6,963 nucleotides of DNA, from positions 1 through 6,963 of the forward strand of contig CAAGBL010000028.1 of assembly GCA_900768045.1 (NCBI GenBank), given 5' to 3'. The stretch comes from an uncultured Alistipes sp. (GTDB lineage: Bacteria; Bacteroidota; Bacteroidia; Bacteroidales; Rikenellaceae). Each line of letters starts with the position of its first letter. Position 1 is the first letter of the stretch. The notes beneath the pieces are model-generated. The model did not search any database and was not told the origin of the DNA. It worked only from the letters and a program-made list of their open reading frames with translations. Below, piece after piece: positions 1-5,559 of this stretch. The translations under genes were made by a program, and so were the position numbers.

Positions 1-119
1 GAAGGGGTTAGGCTTGGTCTATCGCAAAAGAAGACCCCTCGGGATAGTACTCAAACGTACAGCCCGAGGGGTCTTACTTTTAGCGATGGGCCGAGAATGA
101 CCCCTTATCACAACAAATT
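1..119. repeat. Palindromic intergenic repeat, copy 1 (subfamily A), left end cut by window
   Basis: Copy 1 of a family seen four times here. The core is a perfect 13-bp stem (31-43 with 63-75) closing the loop ATAGTACTCAAACGTACAG, identical to the loop of copy 4 although the stem sequence differs. The outer arms are also inverted repeats: GAAGGGGTT near 1-9 faces ACCCCTTATCAC near 101-112, with several G-T pairs between, so the whole element can fold into one long hairpin. The right end CAACAAATT (111-119) directly abuts the slyD stop codon (120-122). On the minus strand the core stem is followed by CTTTTG, so it may end slyD transcription. I see no coding potential. Whether it is mobile (MITE- or REPIN-like) or purely regulatory is not shown. 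Confidence 0.8.
26..75 (-). terminator. Possible slyD terminator (core hairpin of repeat copy 1)
   Basis: Read on the minus strand, a 13-bp perfect stem (63-75 with 31-43) starts 45 nt after the slyD stop codon and is followed by CTTTTG. The T run is short and the loop is 19 nt, so this is a weaker intrinsic terminator than the two canonical ones in this window. It is the only hairpin at the end of slyD. Confidence 0.45.
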
Positions 120-668
120 TTAGTGGCAACCGCCACAATCACAACCCTCACCACACTCATGCTCACCACAGCTACCGCCACACTCGCCGCAGCCGCAGCC
201 ACCCTGTGATGCAAGATCCTCAGGAGTTACGTCACGTACCTCAACAACAGTAACCTCGAAGTTAAGAGTCTTACCTGCCATTGGGTGGTTAAAGTCCATC
301 ATCACGGTCTCAGCCTTAACCTCCTTAACACGGCCCATCATGTGCTGACCATCGGCTGTTGCCATAGGAATCTGGCTGCCCTCGAACAAAATCTCCTCTG
401 CAATCTTGCCGTCCATCATGAATACGGTCTTAGGGAGCTCAACGATAGCCTCAGGGATAATCTCGCCATAGCCATCTTTAGCCTCGAGGGTAAACTTTGT
501 TGTCTCGCCTGGCTCAAGGCCCATGATAGCTGCCTCGAACTTAGGGAGAAGCATGCCTGTACCACAGATAAACTGCAAAGGCTGACCTGGCTGTGACTTA
601 TCTGCAATCTGACCATCAACAGTAAGAGCGTAGTCAACGCTCACCATCTTGCTGTTTTCAACTTTCAT
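120..668 (-). CDS. slyD: SlyD-type FKBP peptidyl-prolyl cis-trans isomerase with metal-binding tail
   Basis: 182 aa. A cytosolic FKBP-fold prolyl isomerase and chaperone; in E. coli SlyD also binds nickel and helps hydrogenase maturation (family knowledge, not shown here). The first FKBP half is at about residues 1-70 (VDYAL, then GTGMLLPKFEAAIMGL, GE and DGYGE). The insert-in-flap chaperone domain lies at about 71-125. The FKBP fold closes with FNHPMAGKTLNFEV at about 126-139. Residues 156-182 form a Gly-rich tail with eight Cys and two His, ending Cys-His, like the metal-binding tail of SlyD. No signal peptide is visible. The start is the ATG preceded by an A-rich leader; a TTTG-N20-TATCTTTG promoter lies about 60 nt upstream, so it need not depend on the LRR gene 157 nt upstream on the same strand. 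The stop codon abuts repeat copy 1. Confidence 0.93.
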   Translation of the reverse strand: MKVENSKMVSVDYALTVDGQIADKSQPGQPLQFICGTGMLLPKFEAAIMGLEPGETTKFTLEAKDGYGEIIPEAIVELPKTVFMMDGKIAEEILFEGSQIPMATADGQHMMGRVKEVKAETVMMDFNHPMAGKTLNFEVTVVEVRDVTPEDLASQGGCGCGECGGSCGEHECGEGCDCGGCH

Positions 669-726
669 TTTCTTATTGTTTTATTAGTTAATACTCTCTT
701 TTTGTGCACTTTTCACAAAAGCAGTG

Positions 727-758
727 CAAAGATAAGCAGTAGACTCCAAGCTACCAAA
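727..758 (-). promoter_or_regulatory. slyD promoter, Bacteroidetes type
   Basis: On the minus strand, TTTG (755-758) is separated by 20 nt from TATCTTTG (727-734), a full match to the Bacteroidetes consensus TTTG/TAnnTTTG. The predicted transcript starts near 720, about 50 nt before the slyD ATG. Confidence 0.75.
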
Positions 759-825
759 TTTATAACGGAAAATTTCGATAATAATTGCGAACCAGGCTAT
801 AGAACAAGTTCCAAAGCAGAGCAAT

Positions 826-2421
826 TTATAATGGCAAAATATAGTCAGCATACTTAGCCCACGACGCAGAACTCTTGTATGCCTCAACGGCCTCAGCAGG
901 CACATATATCTCAAGATTAGCTGGCACACCGTACTGGCTGTCACGGAAGAGATCTATTAATAGCGTGGGAGGTGTTGTGGCCTTAAGTGTTATCTTATTC
1001 ATTTTTTTGCACTTCAAGAAAGGCGCATCACCGATACTCTTAACGCCCGATCCGAACACGACAGTTTGCAAGCTCTCGCACCCTGCAAACATCTGATCCT
1101 TAATCTGCTCCACGCTATCGGGCAGGGTGACATCCACAAGGCTAAGACAACGATAAAAGGCTGCAAGATTGATAGTTTTAACACCCTCTGGAATTATAAT
1201 CTCGGTAAGTGACGTACACTCATTAAACGTGTACATTGGAATCTCGGCCAAGCCACTCGACAGTGTCACGCTCTTCATATTGCGGCAAGCACAAAATAGA
1301 TTAGCCTCAATCTCGGTAACACTATTAGGCATAGTAAACTCCTCAAGGCCTGCGTGGTCAAATGCATTAGCACCAATCTTGGTCACTCCATCGTGAAGAT
1401 GTATGCGCTTCAAGTTATCAAACATAAAGGCATATCTTGGGATTTTGCTAACGCTCTGAGGTATGGTAATCTCACCAACTCTGTTTCCCTGAACATACAA
1501 CGCACTTTTTGTCGTATTCTCCTCAAGACCCTCCAAGATAGGACCATTAAATGTGATGCTACACCACGCAGCAAGGTCGTCTATATAGACATTGCGTAGC
1601 TTAGTGGCTGAGAACATCATTTGGCTTAGCTGCGTGATGCCCGAAGGTATGTTTATGGTTGTTAGGTCATAACACATCTGAAACGCATCATTATCCATCG
1701 ACGTGATGCTATTAGGTAGTACCACCCTTGTGACTTTGCTCTTAGAATTAAAGTAGGCAGAGGGGATATGGGTCAGATTCTCGGCAAAGGTCACAACATA
1801 CTTCTCATACAGAGGGTTGTCGACCGAGACAATAGCAGGGCCGTTGTTGCTCTTAAACTCAACAGGCTGACCATCGCTTGTAAAGTACCACAACTGGTTA
1901 CTATTGGGAGCAGGTATGTTGACACCTATGCTGAAACTCTCGGTCGAAAGAGAGTTAACACCATCGGAGATAGTTACATATCCCGTTGCACTCACCTCGC
2001 CACGATATAGCTCCATAGGGAGATGGTCGCAGGCACACTCCACGTAGAGCCACCCCTGCCAATTCTCTGCCTTGCCAGGAGTTGGGGTCAAGGCAATGGG
2101 AGTGTCGCTATCATCCAAGAAGATATTAAGCGTCACCATATCTTTATGATACTCAATGATTTTATCAATGAGTTCTTCTGGCTCAACTATCAAATATAGT
2201 GGAAGTATAGCACCGCTAAAACTCTCCTTTGTGCACTCTATGCGCTGCACGCCATCGGCAGATGTAGACACATATCCAAGCTGTGTGATGTTGGGAACGA
2301 TGTCCTGAGGCAATACAACAGGGTCGGGATCGGGCTTAGGCTGTGGCTCGGGCTCGGTTGCTGGCTTATCACAAGCAACAAGAGCCACAATAGAGAGTAG
2401 CAAGACGAATAATCTCTTCAT
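826..2421 (-). CDS. BspA-like leucine-rich-repeat surface lipoprotein
   Basis: 531 aa. The N-terminus has a lipoprotein signal (MKRLF, hydrophobic stretch, LVAC) with lipidated Cys17. A Pro/Glu/Asp-rich linker at about 21-38 (PEPQPKPDPDP) probably spaces the protein from the membrane. Residues 40-200 look like beta-rich Bacteroidetes surface-protein domains that I cannot name. From about 210 to 480 come LRR_5 (BspA-type) repeats of about 23 residues, with signatures such as LPNSITSMDNDAF, IPQSVSKIPRYAF and LPDSVEQIKDQMF. The end (IYVPAEAVEAYKSSASW, then ILPL) is the usual cap of this family. BspA-like proteins are associated with adhesion to host proteins or other bacteria; the ligand here is unknown. 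Residues after Cys (DKPATEPE) are only weakly like the acidic Bacteroidetes surface-export signal. No clear terminator follows. Upstream is a -7 box with a G9 run at the -33 position. Confidence 0.88.
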   Translation of the reverse strand: MKRLFVLLLSIVALVACDKPATEPEPQPKPDPDPVVLPQDIVPNITQLGYVSTSADGVQRIECTKESFSGAILPLYLIVEPEELIDKIIEYHKDMVTLNIFLDDSDTPIALTPTPGKAENWQGWLYVECACDHLPMELYRGEVSATGYVTISDGVNSLSTESFSIGVNIPAPNSNQLWYFTSDGQPVEFKSNNGPAIVSVDNPLYEKYVVTFAENLTHIPSAYFNSKSKVTRVVLPNSITSMDNDAFQMCYDLTTINIPSGITQLSQMMFSATKLRNVYIDDLAAWCSITFNGPILEGLEENTTKSALYVQGNRVGEITIPQSVSKIPRYAFMFDNLKRIHLHDGVTKIGANAFDHAGLEEFTMPNSVTEIEANLFCACRNMKSVTLSSGLAEIPMYTFNECTSLTEIIIPEGVKTINLAAFYRCLSLVDVTLPDSVEQIKDQMFAGCESLQTVVFGSGVKSIGDAPFLKCKKMNKITLKATTPPTLLIDLFRDSQYGVPANLEIYVPAEAVEAYKSSASWAKYADYILPL

Positions 2422-2493
2422 AACGATATTTTTAGGTCATTAATATTATAGACGACTTAAGGGCTTGACATGTAATGTCGCCACATTGCACTA

Positions 2494-2530
2494 CAAATAT
2501 AATAAAAATTTATCGCATTTACCCCCCCCC
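2494..2530 (-). promoter_or_regulatory. LRR lipoprotein promoter with G9 run at the -33 position
   Basis: On the minus strand, TATATTTG (2494-2501) matches the Bacteroidetes -7 consensus, predicting a start near 2487 and a leader of about 66 nt. No TTTG or TTG stands 19-21 nt upstream; that position is instead the first base of a run of nine G (2522-2530 as C on the plus strand). A nine-A run lies further upstream (2545-2553). The leader holds a small palindrome (GACAT-GTA-ATGTC, 2467-2479). Confidence 0.55.
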
Positions 2531-2564
2531 ATAAAATTTTGTTATTTTTTTTTGCAGGCGGAGA

Positions 2565-2866
2565 TGAATGGGCTAATATGAGTTACGATGGGTTAGAATG
2601 GGATAGATGAGGAGCGCAGAGAGAGTGAGTTTAGAGAGCTTAAGGAATTTAAGGAGATTAGGGAGCGCTGCGTTAATAGGGTTGATGGGGGTGATAGGAT
2701 TAATAGGGTCGATAAGACGAGGATATCATAGCCTTATCAAGCTTTAGCGCTCCCATCAGTCCTATCAAGGGGCAGAAAGGGTATTAAAAGGTATTAAAGG
2801 GTAATTTTTCTGCCCCTTTGGACCCTTTGGACTCTTCGGACTCTTTTAGACTCTTTTAGACTCATC
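2565..2866. repeat. Gene-free stretch of degenerate 9-10 bp repeats and inverted repeats
   Basis: No gene is visible here on either strand. The stretch is a mosaic of short quasi-tandem blocks: a 10-bp period at about 2570-2609 (GGGTTAGAAT type), 9-bp units TTAAGGAAT, TTAAGGAGA, TTAGGGAGC at 2640-2666, five 9-bp units of the GTTAATAGG type at 2672-2716, a GGTATTAAA type at about 2779-2805, and GGACTCTTT-like units of 9-10 bp at 2820-2866. Superimposed are inverted repeats: GGGAGCGCT (2661-2669) with AGCGCTCCC (2746-2754), GATAAG (2711-2716) with CTTATC (2733-2738), and a perfect 12-bp pair AAGGGGCAGAAA (2767-2778) with TTTCTGCCCCTT (2807-2818). Function unknown. Confidence 0.7.
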
Positions 2867-2877
2867 TCGCGAGAAAT

Positions 2878-3006
2878 AATTTCTTGTTAGAAGGGTGCCG
2901 AGTGCTACACTCGGCAAAAATGGCGACGATGGGTAGTACTTAGCGTACGTCCCATTGTCGCCATTTTTTGTTAGGGGCCGCAATCGACCCCTTATCACAA
3001 GAAATT
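2878..3006. repeat. Palindromic intergenic repeat, copy 2 (subfamily B), complete
   Basis: A complete copy bounded by inverted ends: AATTTCTTG (2878-2886) and its exact reverse complement CAAGAAATT (2998-3006), continuing as AGAAGGG on the left and CCCCTTATCAC on the right. The core stem is 18 bp (2916-2933 with 2951-2968) with one G-T pair, closing the loop TAGTACTTAGCGTACGT, nearly the loop of copy 3. The left arm carries its own small hairpin, GCCGAGTG-CTA-CACTCGGC (2897-2915), absent from other copies. The right end overlaps two bases of the pckA stop codon (3005-3007). It is preceded by GAGAAAT, the spacer that links copies 3 and 4. Confidence 0.82.
2916..2968 (-). terminator. Probable pckA terminator (core hairpin of repeat copy 2)
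   Basis: Downstream of the pckA stop codon on the minus strand lies an 18-bp stem (2951-2968 with 2916-2933) whose outer part is A/T: AAAAATGG on the way in, CCATTTTTG on the way out. This makes it a plausible intrinsic terminator, and the pairing also works on the plus strand. The 17-nt loop is longer than usual. Confidence 0.55.
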
Positions 3007-4609
3007 AAAGCTGTGGACCAGCTGCTACGAGTGCCTTACCCTCCTCGTTAGTTGTGAACTTAGCGAAGTTCTTAACGAAGCGGCCAGCAAGATCCTGAGC
3101 CTTAGTGTTCCAGTCCTCAACGTTTGCGTAAGTGTCACGTGGGTCGAGGATAGCTGGATCTACGCCTGGAAGTGCTGTTGGCACCTTGAAGTCGAACATA
3201 GGAATCTGCTTTGTTGCAGCCTTGTCGATTGAGCCATCGAGGATAGCGTCGATGATACCACGTGTATCCTTGATAGAGATACGCTTGCCAGTACCGTTCC
3301 AACCAGTGTTTACGAGGTAAGCAGTAGCGCCAGATGCCTGCATACGCTTTACGAGCTCCTCACCATACTTTGTTGGGTGGAGTGAAAGGAACGCAGCACC
3401 GAAGCATGCTGAGAATGTTGGAGTAGGCTCAGTGATACCACGCTCAGTACCTGCGAGCTTAGCTGTAAAGCCTGAGAGGAAGTAGTACTTAGTCTGCTCA
3501 GGAGTAAGGATAGATACTGGAGGCAATACACCGAATGCATCAGCAGAGAGGAAGATAACCTTCTTTGCTGCTGGAGCCTTAGATACTGGAGTTACAATGT
3601 TGTTGATGTGGTAGATAGGGTAAGAAACACGTGTGTTCTCAGTAACTGACTTATCAGAGAAGTCAATCTTACCATTCTCGTCAACTGTTACGTTCTCCAA
3701 AAGTGCGTCACGACGGATAGCGTTCCAGATGTCTGGCTCGTTCTCCTTAGAGAGGTTGATAACCTTTGCGTAGCAACCACCCTCGAAGTTGAAGATACCG
3801 TCGTCATCCCAGCCGTGCTCGTCGTCGCCGATAAGCTCACGCTTAGGATCTGTTGAAAGAGTAGTCTTACCTGTACCAGAAAGACCGAAGAAGATAGCAG
3901 TCTCGCCATCCTTGTTAGTGTTTGCAGAGCAGTGCATAGATGCGATACCCTTCAATGGAAGGAGGTAGTTCATGTAAGAGAACATACCCTTCTTCATCTC
4001 ACCACCATACCATGTGTTGATGATAACCTGCATCTTCTCAGTGAGGTTGAACACAACAGCAGTCTCAGAGTTAAGACCGAGCTCCTTGTAGTTCTCAACC
4101 TTAGCCTTTGATGCGTTAAGTACTACGAAGTCAGGCTCGCCATAGTTTGCAAGCTCCTCCTCAGTAGGACGGATAAACATATTCTTTACGAAGTGTGCCT
4201 GCCATGCTACCTCCATGATGAAACGGATCTTAAGACGTGTGTTCTCGTTAGCTCCGCAGAAAGTATCTACTACGTAGAGCTTCTTTGATGAGAGCTCCTT
4301 AGCAGCGAGCTTCTTAAGCTCTGCCCAGCACTCCTTAGTTACAGGCTTGTTGTCGTTCTTGTACTCGTCAGATGTCCACCAGATAGTATCCTTAGTGGTC
4401 TCGTCCATTACGAAGAACTTGTCCTTAGGCGAACGACCAGTGTACTCACCTGTCATTACGTTTACTGCGCCCATCTCAGTTACAACACCCTTGTCGAAAC
4501 CAGTAAGGCCAGCCTTTGTCTCCTCCTCGAAGAGAGTCTCATACGAAGGGTTGTACACTACCTCCTTAACGTCGGTAATGCCATACTTTGAAAGATCAAT
4601 TGTTGTCAT
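3005..4609 (-). CDS. pckA: Phosphoenolpyruvate carboxykinase (ATP)
   Basis: 534 aa, close to the 540 aa of E. coli PckA, with active-site residues offset by six. It interconverts oxaloacetate + ATP and PEP + CO2 + ADP in the cytosol. In gut Bacteroidales the enzyme is thought to run partly toward oxaloacetate, feeding the succinate/propionate route (family knowledge). Visible residues: R59 in GRSPKDKFF; Y201 and K206/K207 in YGGEMKKGMF; H226 in MHCSAN; P-loop GLSGTGKTT at 242-250 with K248; D262/D263 in GDDEHGWDDDG; R327 in TRVSYP; nucleotide-binding VNTGWNGTGKR at 433-443. All catalytic and metal ligands are present, so it should be active. The start is the ATG after an A-rich leader; the promoter about 130 nt upstream implies a leader of about 120 nt. 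It is monocistronic; the stop codon overlaps repeat copy 2. Confidence 0.98.
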   Translation of the reverse strand: MTTIDLSKYGITDVKEVVYNPSYETLFEEETKAGLTGFDKGVVTEMGAVNVMTGEYTGRSPKDKFFVMDETTKDTIWWTSDEYKNDNKPVTKECWAELKKLAAKELSSKKLYVVDTFCGANENTRLKIRFIMEVAWQAHFVKNMFIRPTEEELANYGEPDFVVLNASKAKVENYKELGLNSETAVVFNLTEKMQVIINTWYGGEMKKGMFSYMNYLLPLKGIASMHCSANTNKDGETAIFFGLSGTGKTTLSTDPKRELIGDDEHGWDDDGIFNFEGGCYAKVINLSKENEPDIWNAIRRDALLENVTVDENGKIDFSDKSVTENTRVSYPIYHINNIVTPVSKAPAAKKVIFLSADAFGVLPPVSILTPEQTKYYFLSGFTAKLAGTERGITEPTPTFSACFGAAFLSLHPTKYGEELVKRMQASGATAYLVNTGWNGTGKRISIKDTRGIIDAILDGSIDKAATKQIPMFDFKVPTALPGVDPAILDPRDTYANVEDWNTKAQDLAGRFVKNFAKFTTNEEGKALVAAGPQL

Positions 4610-4738
4610 AGCTTTCTTTTGTTTTTTATATTTAATGCTTCTTATTGCCTAATCATTTTTTGCACCAATCAAACGCACTACCCTACAATAATATTATATA
4701 AGGTATGTGACACTCTCTCATGGAACACAAAATCGACG

Positions 4739-4770
4739 CAAAGTTATAAAATAATTTTTGGACTGTGAAA
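4739..4770 (-). promoter_or_regulatory. pckA promoter, Bacteroidetes type, with long leader
   Basis: On the minus strand, TTTC (4767-4770, one mismatch to TTTG) stands 20 nt from TAACTTTG (4739-4746, perfect -7 box). Transcription would start near 4732, leaving a leader of about 120 nt that is AT-rich and shows no riboswitch fold or small ORF I can support. Confidence 0.65.
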
Positions 4771-4820
4771 TATTTAACAGGGTTTTTTAAAAAAATTTAC
4801 AAAAGTATTTTTACTGCGAT

Positions 4821-4854
4821 AAAAAAGTTGGCCCGCCCCTGCGGAGCGAGCCAA
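4821..4854 (-). terminator. Intrinsic terminator of the cold-shock gene
   Basis: On the minus strand a 12-bp stem (TTGGCTCGCTCC with GGGGCGGGCCAA, two G-T pairs, loop GCAG) is followed by CTTTTTT. This is a canonical rho-independent terminator starting 24 nt after the stop codon of the cold-shock gene. It insulates that gene from pckA. Confidence 0.9.
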
Positions 4855-4878
4855 TATCATCACAAAAAAATGGGTAGC

Positions 4879-5088
4879 TTAGAGCTTAGGTTCAACAACG
4901 ACACTGCGAGCCTCGAGGCGGTTATCTTCCGAAAGTTCGACGTCGTAGCTGACACGCCAATTATGCTTCAGCGTACGATAGCCCTCCTTCTTGATGGCTG
5001 TAAAATGCACATAGACATCCTGGCCATCATCGCCCGTGATGAAGCCATAGCCACGTTTGTCATCAAACCATTTTACCTTACCTCGCAT
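4879..5088 (-). CDS. Small cold-shock-domain RNA-binding protein
   Basis: 69 aa, the usual length of a single-domain CspA-family protein, a five-stranded OB fold that binds single-stranded RNA or DNA and loosens RNA structure. VKWFDDKRGYGFI (residues 5-17) contains the RNP1 motif, and VYVHFTAI (25-32) is RNP2; the aromatic residues W7, F8, Y14, F16, Y26 and F29 that stack on bases are in place. The second half is more divergent: the usual EGQ segment before the fourth strand reads KHNW (41-44). The gene has its own perfect promoter and a strong terminator, so it is a single-gene transcript, divergent from the lipoprotein/radical SAM operon. The short leader (about 16 nt) lacks the long cold-box leader of E. 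coli cspA, so I do not infer cold induction. I give no symbol because Csp paralogues cannot be told apart here. Confidence 0.93.
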   Translation of the reverse strand: MRGKVKWFDDKRGYGFITGDDGQDVYVHFTAIKKEGYRTLKHNWRVSYDVELSEDNRLEARSVVVEPKL

Positions 5089-5110
5089 ATTTTAATAACC
5101 TATTTTATAA

Positions 5111-5142
5111 CAAAGTTACACATTTTATTTTGTTGAACAATA
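5111..5142 (-). promoter_or_regulatory. Cold-shock gene promoter, Bacteroidetes type
   Basis: On the minus strand, TATTG (5138-5142) is followed after 19 nt by TAACTTTG (5111-5118), a perfect -7 box 22 nt before the ATG. The -7 box matches that of pckA exactly. Confidence 0.75.
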
Positions 5143-5168
5143 CTACAAATGCAATTTTTAGCGTTTTA

Positions 5169-5200
5169 TTTGTGGATTCACAAAATTTCTATTACATTTG
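5169..5200 (+). promoter_or_regulatory. Promoter of the lipoprotein/radical SAM operon
   Basis: TTTG (5169-5172), 20-nt spacer, TACATTTG (5193-5200): a full match to the Bacteroidetes consensus. Transcription should start near 5207, giving a leader of about 28 nt. It lies back to back with the cold-shock promoter; the -33 boxes are only 26 nt apart. Confidence 0.8.
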
Positions 5201-5234
5201 TAGAAATTGTACGAACAAATAACAAATCAAGATT

Positions 5235-5549
5235 ATGAATATCAAGTGGAAGGTTGCTCTTTTGACACTTCTTGGCTTCTCGACAGCAGCATGCTGCAGC
5301 ACTAAGAAGGCATCAAAGTCTGAGGATAAGAACCTCAATAAGATTGAGGCGGAGGAGGAAGACCCAAAAATTATGCTTATGTATGGTGTTCCATTCCCTG
5401 ATGGCGAGGTAGCACGCCCTATTGAGGAGGCTAAGGAGTTCCCAGATGGTGGTGTAGCAAAGCCCGTTAGCGAGGAGGATGCACAGAAGACTCTTGATGC
5501 TATAAAGGCCGAGAAGGAGGCAAGAGCTAAGGCTGAGGCTGAGAAATAG
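5235..5549 (+). CDS. Small lipoprotein, putative radical SAM substrate
   Basis: 104 aa. The N-terminus (MNIKWK, hydrophobic LLTLLGF, then STAAC) is a lipoprotein signal with the lipidated residue probably Cys20; the following C21 makes a Cys-Cys pair and T17 at -3 is not ideal. After a Lys/Glu-rich spacer comes MYGVPF (49-54), like the YGxP segment I recall from the 'radical SAM-associated putative lipoprotein' family (TIGR04134). A motif is then duplicated: FPDGEVARP (54-62) and FPDGGVAKP (69-77), 15 residues apart. The C-terminus (about 79-104) is a charged Ala/Glu/Lys helix. The gene sits 10 nt upstream of a radical SAM/SPASM enzyme and shares its promoter, so I infer that the enzyme modifies it before export. 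The chemistry is unknown. The protein lacks the longer C-terminal domain I remember in some relatives. Confidence 0.85.
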   Translation: MNIKWKVALLTLLGFSTAACCSTKKASKSEDKNLNKIEAEEEDPKIMLMYGVPFPDGEVARPIEEAKEFPDGGVAKPVSEEDAQKTLDAIKAEKEARAKAEAEK

Positions 5550-5559
5550 GTTTACCTGA

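Noticed and set aside
285..596. A 103-codon plus-strand open frame inside slyD
   Set aside because: Shadow of slyD on the opposite strand; the slyD frame has all the family motifs.
759..825. Terminator between the LRR gene and slyD
   Set aside because: Only weak short palindromes without a T run; read-through into slyD is possible, so I call no terminator.
2878..3006. Integron attC site or insertion sequence
   Set aside because: The ends lack the attC core (GTTRRRY/RYYYAAC) and no integrase is present; the element is far too short for a transposase and no direct target duplication is evident.
4610..4732. Riboswitch or leader-peptide control of pckA
   Set aside because: The leader of about 120 nt is AT-rich and I found no strong stem, no terminator/antiterminator pair and no known aptamer motif.
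4765..5136. A 123-codon plus-strand open frame covering the cold-shock gene
   Set aside because: It is antisense to a clear CSD protein with RNP1 and RNP2, passes through that gene's terminator, and its translation has no recognisable domain or composition of a real protein.
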